A DNA stretch of 64,000 nt from Sequoia sempervirens (taxonomy: Eukaryota; Streptophyta; Pinopsida; Cupressales; Cupressaceae), in the NCBI GenBank assembly GCA_007258455.2, contig VDFB02344382.1, positions 124,001-188,000 of the forward strand. Direction: 5' to 3'. The notes under the pieces were generated by a model. It did no database searches. It saw only the letters and a list, made by a program, of their open reading frames with translations, and was not told the DNA's origin. This document shows positions 22,076 to 32,361 of this stretch, piece by piece (the stretch's first letter is position 1; the number at the start of each line of letters is the position of its first letter). The position numbers and the translations under genes were made by a program.

Positions 22076-24156
22076 TAACACATTTTCAATGTTAATTTTG
22101 TACTATCAGCTAGAAGTCAGCTTGAAAACCTTGTGGTAAATACTCTCAATTCTGAAAATTGGTATTTTTAGATAGTGCTGACCTCAAAATTAACAAAGTA
22201 GAAGCCTTTTGCTTATAATTACCTATTTTTAATCCAAATGAACTTAGGTCTATTATCCACTTCCTGAAATACAGAAAATGCCAAGGAAGGCTGTAATAAC
22301 CACCCTTGATTTTTGTTTGTTTGTTTGTTTACTGAGTATGATGTAGATTGTAGATTCATTTTATTTCTAGGTTCCATTCAACATGTGTGGCATTTATAGA
22401 AATAACATTGCATTGAAAGGAAATGACATAGACTTGCAACATATCATATTGAACCATTACAAATCATCTTAGCATATAATAATAATTGAAATCAAACTTA
22501 AAGAAATACATGTAAGACCTGATTACAGTCATATAAGGTCTCTTCCACTGTCATACATTGAGCAGCAAACGCATACAACTCCTCATGGAAGACACTGAAT
22601 GCATACCCAGCACTCTCCTTCACATTGGCCAACATTGAACTGAGAAAAGACACCATTAACTCGCTGTTGCAGACCTCTCTAAGTTGCTGTTCTGAGAAGG
22701 AAGTCTGAAAATGCAAACCCCCAAAATGGTATGGCTCCCTAGGAGGGGCGATCATTCTAGTAAATTAATCCTTCATCAAATAATACAAATGAGGGCTCAA
22801 AATGAGGCGCCCAGCTGCAAGGAATCCATAGAAACAACACCCAAAATGATGCACTTCCCACATACGGAGTTATGAGCAGATTTATGCTTCCAGCCACTCT
22901 GAAAATGTACTTTTCCAGAACTCAGAAAAATTGTATCAGACCTCTGAAAATGTAATCAAACAGCTCCAAACACGCTCCCAAGAGATGCAAACTATTTATC
23001 AAACCAAAATCTTCGATCCCAACTCAAAATATGGAAAAGATCTTCATTCTAACACAACCAGAATACTTGAGCAGTGGAAGGCATGATTCAAGGCACTAGT
23101 CCCTACTTTAGCATTCTTTATTTGTGATGATAATAAAGTTGACATTGATCTCCTTAAAACTTGTATGGACAAGTTCGTCGCTATAGATCAACTTTTGGAG
23201 GCTTTTGATAAATAAACTTATGCAATTTTGTCTAAATATACCCGTTACATGTATAATATTGATTTGCTTCTTACATACCAATGGACATCAGAAAGAACAT
23301 ACCGGGCATTGGATGATAAGTATAATCAGTTCCTAGAATTGTAAATACTATTTTTGATGTTTGATTTTGCTGACAACATTTTAGGTGGAAGTTGTCAAAA
23401 TTTTGTGCTCATTTCGGTTGGTACTATACTAGAACAAATCAGCACAACAGTGATAGGAAATAAAATGAAGGCAGTATGGAAGATTTTGAGTTGCGTTTTT
23501 AATCAGTTCCGACCAACCAGACATAAGTGTTGCATGGGCATGTCAGAAAAGGAATATAAGATATGTCCTATCACTTGCAGGGAGAATTTTGAAGGAAATC
23601 AGATCTACATGCAAGAGTAACTATCCCAAAGGCCTTAAACAACTTTTTCAGCAGTCTCTCTACATGCTTTTCTCCTATTGTACAGTATCACTGCCTAAGT
23701 TTTTGGTCTTTTCTGACTTAAGCGATGGAATGAGGCCTTTTGCTTGTTGCTTCTCTTGTGTCTATAAAAGGGATTTCCGAGCCTCATTTGAAGGGTTCTG
23801 AATCAATTTTGAGTCCTTAGTGTTGTAGTCTTTCTATAGAATTAGGGTTTTGTATAGATAAGTCCTCTTTATTTCATAGAGGAAATGTTGTAATTTTTCT
23901 CTGTAATACATACACTTTTGAATCAGCATAATCAAAGATTGTTCATGATTCTCATATCATGTTTGCTCTTATGAATGTCTACATTGATGGCTTCTGTTCA
24001 AGGAATGGATTAAATTTGCTTTCAATTTAGTCATTAAAGATTATGTGTTACAGTAAGGATTTGTGAGTAGAGTAGTGATATTGTCTCTTTGTTGGTTTCT
24101 CATTGTAATGTAGTGAGGTTATAAGAAGCCATAGAGTTAATCTGTTGTAGGGGAGG
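22076..24156. other. Intronic stretch without recognised elements
   Basis: Only a short (GTTT)n run at about 22314-22330 and small chance ORFs, none with a recognised motif. Confidence 0.5.
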
Positions 24157-24449
24157 TGTTGTGACCTTTTCACACATCGCCCCATTCAAGATGGGGACCC
24201 CCTAAATTTTTGCTCCATTCCGGTCTTTTGGATTGGGTTTTTTCTCTCTCTCTCCCGCTCTGTCTCTTTTCTGATGTCCGCCTTTCGAGGGGTTGCGCCC
24301 ATCAGTGAATTTAAGTGTGGAGCTGACCAAGTCTAAAATTAGGGTTTCATCGTTTCAGTCCAAGGTTAGGTAAAGTGAGTAAATTGAAAATTGAACTTAA
24401 CATTGTTGTCGTGGTATCGATGGGCTTTGAAAGCAAGTTTCATCGATTC

Positions 24450-25400
24450 CAAGGTACTTACTATTTTTAGTAAGTGTGAAATTACAGACAATTTGTCGCT
24501 ATTTTGAGATTGACGGTCACCACGGCATTGAGCATCAATGTTGTGCAAAATTTGGCAGATGACTTACTATTTTTAGATCGGCTTCGGCACGAATTTGGGA
24601 TCAGATGGGAGATTTTTCTTTGCATGTCTGGATATTCATACTGGGTTTTTCGAGACCTTCGCGATGATGTAACATGCAAGACGAGGCGACCACTTTAAGG
24701 ATTCAGCCTTCCGAGGCTATTTTTAGGGTTTGCATGTCAGGGTTTCTTTTGCATGTCGGGTGGTTCCTGATGGGTTTTTCGAGAGCAGATGGTATGACAT
24801 GCAAATGAAGAATCTCACTCAGTAAGGATTTGCTATTTTTAGCAGGTGTGTCCCGGCAGCCGCCTCCCAGCAGTTCAGATTCACGAGCTGATCGCAGTGC
24901 CACAGAAACGAAGGCAAACCGAGTTCATTTGGTATGCATGCAAAGCAAATTAGGGTTTCCAACTTCGGAGCCTAAAAATAGGCGTAAAAACTCAGAATCT
25001 TCAAAAACTGGTGTAAACCACCGCGATCAGCATTCTTCAGGCTATCTGCTGGTGAAATTTCAAGTCAAACGGAGCACTTACTATTTATAGTAAGACAATT
25101 TGAAAACTGGCTAAAAATAGTAAATTGAGCGCATGCGTCAGTGTCAGCCAGCAGGTCACGTGGTGAGGCGCCTCATTCAAATTTCAACTCGATCGGAGCT
25201 TGGGAGCTATCGAAACCTGAGCTTACTATTTATAGTAAGCCACCTTCAGAAACATACTAAAAATAGCAGGTCAGCTAAAAATGGCAGTGTTAACAGGGCA
25301 TTGAAGCTATGAGGATGCAGTGCGCAAAAATTTCAAGCCGTTCCGAGCTTCAGAGATACAAATTCGGAGGACTTACTATAAATAGCAGGGCACGTAAGCT
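24450..25400. repeat. Cluster of short hairpins (CTTACTATTTWTAGTAAG type)
   Basis: Near-perfect palindromes with arms ACTTACTA/TAGTAAGT or CTTACTA/TAGTAAG recur at about 24459, 25077 and 25221. Half-site variants (CTAAAAATAG, CTATTTTTAG, ACTATAAATAGCAG) lie near 24565, 24830, 25110, 25257 and 25374. They are relatives of the single U3 hairpin found in family-A LTRs. Confidence 0.7.
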
Positions 25401-26250
25401 GGCGAAAGATGATGAAAATTTGTCTAAGTCTGGAACTTCATCCAGCAGGCATAAGGAAATGCGCCCAGCTAGTGAGGAGGCATAAAAAATTTCTAAGTGT
25501 GAGTTCATCCTTCACACAGGGCAAAATGCGCCCAAGGCACAAGAAGTCAAAAGAAGTCAACAATCTTCGTCCTGCTCAGGGGTCCAAATGCGCCCAAAGA
25601 AGGAAGAAAGCTCAGGAGGTTTGAAAATTTTTCTAAGGCATGAAACACATCCGCCTCACCCCTCTAAATGCGCCCAAGATACAAGTTCATCCTTCACAGG
25701 GGGTGAAATGCGCCCAAAAGCAAATTGGTCAAAGCAAAGTCAACACTCAAATCCTCCTCCACATCAAAAATGCGCTCATCCTGTAGCATAGGCAAAATGC
25801 GCCAAAGTTGTAGAGGGTCAAAGCAAAGTCAAACATTTTCATCCTTCCCACTAGGCAAAATGCGCCCAAACTTGTGCATGTGAAGACAAAAATTGGAAGG
25901 TGAAGAGTCACCCAAGAACGTTGGAGAAAGTTCATCCACCAGCAAGTATAAAATGCGCCAAGTTTGAAGAGAGTCAACAAAGTCAAAGATTTCGTCCTCC
26001 TCCATAAGCAAAATGCGCCCAAACTTGTGCATGTCAAGACGAAAATAGAGAAGGTGAAGGGTCACAAGGGACGTGATAGCAAGTTTATCCTTCTCCTACA
26101 TAGAAATGCGCCCATGTTTGGATGTGAAAAGTGATTAAGGGTGGTAATTGAGGTGAAAATTTTGCCAAGGCGTGGTAAATTCAAGGTGAAAGCTAGGCGT
26201 TATCCTCCATCATGTGTAGAATGCGCCCAAGGTGGTGGGCCTTAGAGAAA
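25400..26250. repeat. Irregular array of AAATGCGCCCAA
   Basis: About twelve copies of AAATGCGCC(C)A occur between 25457 and 26225, spaced roughly 30-130 bp apart, with related filler (CAAAGTCAA, TTCATCC, ACTTGTGCATGT). The spacing is irregular, so this is an eroded minisatellite. No protein signal. Confidence 0.7.
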
Positions 26251-26671
26251 ATTGCTGGGCGTGTGTGTGTTGGGCGCCTAAAGCCTAAAGGTGTGTGGCG
26301 TGATTTTAAATCCCTCTTCAAATGCTATATGCGCCTAGGGAGATAGGAGTTATAAGGTGAAATGGAAATATTGCTAAGGCGTGTTGTGTGTTGAAAAATG
26401 TTTGAAGGGAGTTATAAGGTGTTGAAATATTTTCTAAGGTGGTGAAGTTCAAAATCCCTAAGGCGTGATTTTAAAATCCTCCCAAGTATGCTAGGCGCTT
26501 AAAATATTTGAAAATAGCTTGAAGGCGTTGAAATATTTGAAGGTGGTGGAAATAAAATGAAGTGTGCTAGGCGCCTCAAGTAGTAAAGGTGAAATATTTT
26601 CTAAGTGCTGGAGAAGTTGCCTAGGCGTTGGGCTTTTAAATGAATATTTTCAAGTGTGAAGTGTGAAGTAA

Positions 26672-28570
26672 TGAAATATTCCGAGCCAAATTTTGACTTT
26701 TTCAAATTGCAGATTACAAACCAATTACAAACAGTGCACCAGTTAAGGTTAGATGGATAAACCAAAACGTGCAAGAAGCAACCCTAACCAGAATGGCGCC
26801 GATGATGGCGAGCATTGGTCAGAGGATCTGAAACAAACTGCTTAAGCTGTAACTCTAACCAGGATGGCACCGATGATGGTGAGCATTGGTCAGAGGGTCC
26901 TCTATTCTAATTGCAGAAAAGAACTCAACGTCAAGTATGTGCTACCCAATCCAAAGCGGAGTGAGGGGCGACCATATGACGGAGTGAATTACAAAGCAAT
27001 GCTAGAAAGAAATAATGCTGAAAGATGAAACTGCTCAACACCCAGAATGTGCTTGCTACCCTGAATGGGAAGTAGCTACCATAGGGCGGAGGTAAATCTA
27101 TTACAATAATTATTGAAGAAGCTTAGAGAATTACAACAGCAAGTAAACAATATTCAAAGAACAACTGGTCAGTACTACTGCCAGTTTACAACATAACATT
27201 GCCTGCAAATCAGTATATAAGATGTTCTTTCAATGGCGCATACAATAAGAATCCTCTGCAAAGGTTATAAAGAAAACTTGACACCAACCAAGAATGGAAG
27301 ATGCAGATTTCATAATCTGTCATATCAGATCTGCACTTTGTGTTACATAACCAGCAGCTTACAAATTCAAAGAATTGTTCGTAATTTCCTTAAATCTGAT
27401 CCGAATGAAGTGAAACAAAATGCAATGCACTCTAATGACAAGGGCGACCAAGATCAAACACTAAAACAGACCCTAAATGCCTTAATACAACTTGCACGAA
27501 TTTCAAGACAGCCTCAAATGGTACGGCCTGCTGAAAAGTTCGATTTCTCTTTAAAAATAAAAGGCTTGACAATAAATTCTAGAACTCTAGGAATATGTTC
27601 GTCTATCCCACACAAATTGAATAAGACAATACCCACAAACAATATTTTTGTATTTTTTGAATTACAAACAAAAACCCCAATCTGCTGTAGCTAAAACAGC
27701 AAATACAGAAATTCTCTAAAATGCAAACTTACTTAACAAGACCAAACGGAATGCAAAGCACAAATACAAATGCAAACTCACAAATGATCGAATCACCACT
27801 AGATGTTGTCTTGCAAACACGAAGTGATGCCCAAGCTAGGAGGCCTTCATTCCTCGAAGCGTTTCCAGAGCCAATCCGGCAGCATAACAGTGTATTTTCC
27901 AAAGATAATGAAATGATGCTCAACTCCTTCCTTATATAATTTTCCATTTGACTTCTCGTAACCCTAAAGTCACTTTCAAGTCAAAAACCCTAATCTCCTC
28001 AAAAGGGCGTACTTTCTCCTTCAAGGTTTAATAAATGATATTTTAATTAAATGCCATGCTTTGAAAAGTGCGCCCAACATAAGCTTGCTTGACTTTGACA
28101 ATAATTAAAATAATCTTTTAATGAGGCGCCACCCTCAAAACCCCTTTTTAAAAACATCTTTAAGTCATTAATCTAGGCCCATGGTCAACGTTAAATTATA
28201 ATATTTAAACGTGACTTTTTAATTAAATGACTTAACTTATCCCTCCGAAGATGCCCTGAAGCCAATACTGAACCAGACATCTGACCAAACTGAAGCAGGA
28301 AGTCAACCGAGCTGAACTCATCTGGAAAGCTGCCAAAAATAGAATTTACTAAAAATAGTAAATTCCAAAAAGTGCTTGAAAGCTGAGATGAACATACCAC
28401 TGCGAAGCCCTCTGAAAACCCAGAAGGAATCCGCCATTGAATCCACCATCTCTGAGCAATGACCTCCTCAAAAATAGGAAACCCTAATTTATCTTCCGAC
28501 TAGCCTTCGGGTTTCCAGAAAAAAGGCCAACGGTCACAAGAACAATCAGGTTTGAGAAGGGGACATTACA
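26672..28570 (-). repeat. 3' LTR of the complete family-A element
   Basis: 1899 bp, TGTAATGTCCCC to AATATTTCA on the minus strand. U3 hairpin 28342-28365, TATA-like TATATAAGG (complement at about 27932), R/U5 motif 27835-27860, and a twin repeat with GGCGCCGATGATGGCGAGC-type words near the end (26780-26900). Confidence 0.95.
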
Positions 28571-31500
28571 ATCCGCCCTCCCCAAAATTGCTTGTCCTCA
28601 AGCAATACCACCACAACTCCAGTAGTTTGAAGACTAAACCATATGCAACAAGTATGATCCCTGGTTCCCAAATGCGTCTCAGGAAAAACCCACCATGCTT
28701 CCGCTGCGCCACTCTGATCACATCAATGAAAATATCATGCCAACGCTGCACTGACTCCCCTTGTAACTCCAAAGTGTTACCATCTATGATTCTCAAACTG
28801 AAAGATCTTAAAGAAAGGAAATCAAAATCATGCAACATCTCATGTCCACGATCCCCCGAATTAACAGTATCAACCATACTACTGTCAATCACCATTCTAA
28901 GCAATAGGAGAGATAAACTATTCAAATCAAAATCGAACTCCTCCGCATACCTCCACATGGTAACAAACGGGACCATGGCTGCAAGTGTGACCCCTACAAA
29001 TCTTCTTACAAGGAAGGAAGCATTCCGTTGCAAGAGCCCAACAAACTCATACTCATGTCTCCGCATAAAGCTACCATGCCTCTCCTGAATTATACTGGCA
29101 CAACCATGAAGACTACAGAAAACAATCATAGTTCCAACCCCATGAGTCTCCAAATGGTAAACCCAAGCATGTGAGCTACTGCTGTCATGAATCAATACTG
29201 AGAGTAAACTGTCAAAGTTTACATCATCAACCATCATAAGATGAATTTGGAGAGTAGGACAAGTGTGAAGGAACAAATAATTGCTGCTGATCAAGACTAG
29301 GATCAGCGTAATGCAATCAGATTCTTGAGTCCTACCCAAAGGAAAACAACAACACCACTCAAGATCCCATACGTGAGCATGTGAGATGACCATCGAGCTG
29401 CAAGGTGACACCTCCAAGGTGGCTGGAAAACACTCTCGATCCATCTCCATGAGAAAACTACCACCCCTTTGATCAGGAGTGATGAACCAACTCTCCTGAA
29501 TGCAAGAAACGCAACATGTAAGGTGGCTGGTCTGCCTCAAACCAGCAAGCTCGAGTCTCAAACTCTGTCCTGGTCTTAGCCGGAAATCACATTCAAGAGC
29601 AACCAATCGCTCATTTCTCCAGCCCATGCTCAAAATCTCTCTCCAATCCATTTGTTGATGAACAAATGGAACCACCAAGAAGCTGCTAAAGGAAAGAACG
29701 ACACCAAAAGGTCTGAAAATTTGATTCTTGTTCCTCCATAATTTCTTCTTTCCACAAACTGTATGCTCCATCAACCCATGTTGAGAGTCCCAAGCTTGGA
29801 TACCCAACTGAAAATAATTTCCAACACTCCGGCAAGAAAACATAGCACATCTCTGAGTGCTGGTCAAAATCAAGTGCACACTTGTAAAATCTGCATTCCC
29901 TCTGATGAACCTTTGAAGCCTATCCATGAAAGCTTCCGGAACACTGGAGTATGAAACATATGATGACTTCAAATTCAACTCCCAGAACAGGCTAGCATCA
30001 CTCAACCCAAGGAATGGATTGACAAGAGTGCAATCACCATATTTTGGTCCCTTTTCCAAAGTGAAGACTGTATCCTCAATTCCTCTTAAGCATTCTTTAC
30101 TACTCAACATACGTGGCACATCTTCATGGAGTGACATCAAAGCATCCAAGCACCGAAAACCAGAATCAGTTTCATTCTCCATTTCATCCTCTACTTCATA
30201 GAGAGGATTTTCATAACTTTTCTCATCACCTTCTTGAAAAAGAGGATTGTCATAAACTTGAAAGTCATTCCTTTCATCTTGCTGCTCCAAATCTGCACAT
30301 ACAACCTTTGATTTTCTTGTGGGACCTTCAAGATTAAACTCCTCTCGAAGACTATCAATCTCATCAATTACTTGATTGATTTCTCCAGCTCTTCGTGCAT
30401 CCTCTTGCTCCTTGAAAAGTTTGAAATCTGCAAACTGGTCTTCAACCTTTCTTAGAGCCAACTGAGTTTCTTTCGACTTGTCCTCTGTTGATTTAAGCTC
30501 CAAGGTGAGCTCATCAACCATACTCTCCCTTTCTTCGAAAACAATGAAGGCCTTCTTTGCAGATTCAACGGCATGATCCTGATCTTCAATCAAGTGTATG
30601 TATGCTGATTTCAATGTCTCCAAAGAGCCTCTGATAAGTTGCAAGTTAGGAAGAGCAACTTCATCCTTAACTCCACTTCGTCTCTCTTCAAACTGAGCCT
30701 TCCAATAGAGATCATCAACCAAATTGTGTGTGCGATCAAATAGGGATAGCGCTTGCACTTCTTTTTCAAAAGATGCCTTGCATTGATCTTTCCACTCATG
30801 CACAAGCAAAGATGGTGAACTGCTGATAGGCTGCAACTGAAAATCAGAACTTTGTTTTTCATCTTTGCTACCCACATAGCTGCTCCAAGACTCCTTTCCT
30901 TCACCACCTACTAGCTGAAATTGCTCAATATCACAAAGAGAATTAGACTCCACAAATTCTTCAATCCAATGCTTACAGTCAGCTTCAAGCATTGATAAAT
31001 TGGATTTGTGTTTAGGAACTCCATCAAACTTTCCATCGTCAAGAGTCATATGATCTTCAAGATCCACTTCCACTTCACTGTCTTCATGATCAAAGTTTAT
31101 GGCAGCCCCCTCATAGCTTGCAAAGCAATCAGAATTTTGAACTTCATCAGGATCAAAGGGAAACTCATCCCACACAATTTCTTTGTCATCACTAAATGCC
31201 TTCACTCCTGGATCCCAAGTGCTAGAGGATTGATTGTTTTGATCAAAAGGAAAGTGCTCTTTGTGCTTCTCTTGGAGGGTTGACTCTTTGAATAGGTCAC
31301 CACCCAACTTACTTAAACTGATATCTTCATACATACCTCCCTTCAATGGCTTGGTTTGAAGATCAAACCCAAAACCACCCTTGACATTGTCACTAAAATG
31401 AAGTAAAGAATCTTTAGTGCTAGCTGTTTGGGAAACCTTATCATCTATATCTTCAATGAACCCATCATCTATAGGTATTTTTCTGATCTCATCATGAATA

Positions 31501-32300
31501 GTCATATGTATGCCAAAAAGGTCTTCTTGATCACTTGTCATAACTTCATCTTGTGAAAACTCTTGAGGAGTTTGAACAGCAACAAGAGGAAAACTATCCA
31601 TCACAAAATCTTCAACAAGAGGAGGTACAAACACCTCGAAATCATTACCAACATCCTTTGTGAAGCCCTTAGTCTCAAAACCTTCATGAGATGAATCCAA
31701 ATTAGAATTCAAGTCTGCTGCTATATTCTTTTCACCGAACTGATCTACATCACTTGCTATCACATGCAAGTCAAGGGGAGTATTATGGGGCTCTCCCGCA
31801 CACTCCTCATCTGTCAAGGTTTTTTCATCCAACGCCCTATCATTTTTAGGCAAAATGAGCACCTCGCTTGTGCCATCTTCAACACTAGTTGACTGATTTT
31901 TTTCTTCATTCTGCTTACTTGTGGGCTGCAACCTACAAACAGGCATTTCTTCTACCTTCCTTGCACCTACAACCATGGCATGTTCTGCTTCCTCCTTAAT
32001 CATTTTCTTGATGTAGTTGACCATAGCCCGCTTTCCAGGGTGATAATCCCCCTCATAAGTCAAAAAGGTGTCAAATGAAACATCGTTCTTAATCTCATCT
32101 GTCAAGCTCTGATAATCTCTGTAGAGTATGTCAGCCTCGTGTTCACATTTCCTCTTGAACTGGCATTCTTTAGAAACCCCAATCAAATCCGACTTCTCAG
32201 ACTTAGCATAAATCTTTCTGATTCCACACCTTAACTCTGGATCCTTCAATAGCGTATACACATCATGCATTAACTCAAGTAGAGACTTCTCTGTAGTCAT
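28566..32300 (-). CDS. Family-A retrotransposon ORF, 1244 codons, unknown protein
   Basis: Starts MTTEKSLLELMHDVY about 50 bp after the primer-binding site and fills the internal region. Its stop codon TAA is formed by the first bases of the 3' LTR (TGTAA). Visible layout: a charged, mostly helical N-terminus with a Cys/Lys patch (about 1-120); a long acidic, Asp/Glu/Ser-rich region (about 120-500); a Glu/Lys coiled coil (about 565-655); two repeated NPLF/NPLY-acidic motifs (about 685-705); then a Trp-, Cys- and Leu-rich C-terminal half with hydrophobic stretches, ending with IILVAYGLVFKLLELWWYCL and a tail encoded by the polypurine tract (NFGEGGL). I recognise no family. By position it should be Gag-like; the C-terminal hydrophobic segment could be membrane-associated, but this is speculation. 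The second copy (61057-64000) preserves both halves. Confidence 0.9.
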   Translation of the reverse strand: MTTEKSLLELMHDVYTLLKDPELRCGIRKIYAKSEKSDLIGVSKECQFKRKCEHEADILYRDYQSLTDEIKNDVSFDTFLTYEGDYHPGKRAMVNYIKKMIKEEAEHAMVVGARKVEEMPVCRLQPTSKQNEEKNQSTSVEDGTSEVLILPKNDRALDEKTLTDEECAGEPHNTPLDLHVIASDVDQFGEKNIAADLNSNLDSSHEGFETKGFTKDVGNDFEVFVPPLVEDFVMDSFPLVAVQTPQEFSQDEVMTSDQEDLFGIHMTIHDEIRKIPIDDGFIEDIDDKVSQTASTKDSLLHFSDNVKGGFGFDLQTKPLKGGMYEDISLSKLGGDLFKESTLQEKHKEHFPFDQNNQSSSTWDPGVKAFSDDKEIVWDEFPFDPDEVQNSDCFASYEGAAINFDHEDSEVEVDLEDHMTLDDGKFDGVPKHKSNLSMLEADCKHWIEEFVESNSLCDIEQFQLVGGEGKESWSSYVGSKDEKQSSDFQLQPISSSPSLLVHEWKDQCKASFEKEVQALSLFDRTHNLVDDLYWKAQFEERRSGVKDEVALPNLQLIRGSLETLKSAYIHLIEDQDHAVESAKKAFIVFEERESMVDELTLELKSTEDKSKETQLALRKVEDQFADFKLFKEQEDARRAGEINQVIDEIDSLREEFNLEGPTRKSKVVCADLEQQDERNDFQVYDNPLFQEGDEKSYENPLYEVEDEMENETDSGFRCLDALMSLHEDVPRMLSSKECLRGIEDTVFTLEKGPKYGDCTLVNPFLGLSDASLFWELNLKSSYVSYSSVPEAFMDRLQRFIRGNADFTSVHLILTSTQRCAMFSCRSVGNYFQLGIQAWDSQHGLMEHTVCGKKKLWRNKNQIFRPFGVVLSFSSFLVVPFVHQQMDWREILSMGWRNERLVALECDFRLRPGQSLRLELAGLRQTSHLTCCVSCIQESWFITPDQRGGSFLMEMDRECFPATLEVSPCSSMVISHAHVWDLEWCCCFPLGRTQESDCITLILVLISSNYLFLHTCPTLQIHLMMVDDVNFDSLLSVLIHDSSSSHAWVYHLETHGVGTMIVFCSLHGCASIIQERHGSFMRRHEYEFVGLLQRNASFLVRRFVGVTLAAMVPFVTMWRYAEEFDFDLNSLSLLLLRMVIDSSMVDTVNSGDRGHEMLHDFDFLSLRSFSLRIIDGNTLELQGESVQRWHDIFIDVIRVAQRKHGGFFLRRIWEPGIILVAYGLVFKLLELWWYCLRTSNFGEGGL
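28571..28587 (-). other. Polypurine tract of the family-A element
   Basis: Minus-strand TTTTGGGGAGGGCGGAT lies directly before the 3' LTR. It primes plus-strand DNA synthesis in LTR elements and here is also coding. Confidence 0.85.
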
Positions 32301-32348
32301 CTTTCTCTGTCAAGTGAACTCTGATGGGCACAGGATGGCAGGATCTTG

Positions 32349-32360
32349 GCTCTGATACCA
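32349..32360 (-). other. Primer-binding site (initiator tRNA-Met type)
   Basis: Minus-strand TGGTATCAGAGC, the standard complement of the 3' end of plant initiator tRNA-Met, one base after the 5' LTR. Confidence 0.92.
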
Positions 32361-32361
32361 C

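Noticed and set aside
22498..22755. 85-codon minus-strand ORF in the PUS3 intron
   Set aside because: No recognisable motif, no neighbour or repeat support; length is compatible with chance.
27233..27694. 153-codon plus-strand ORF, with a shorter copy at 32924-33166
   Set aside because: Both lie antisense within the two LTRs of the complete element, are duplicated only because the LTRs are, and one is broken by a single-base indel. No family match.
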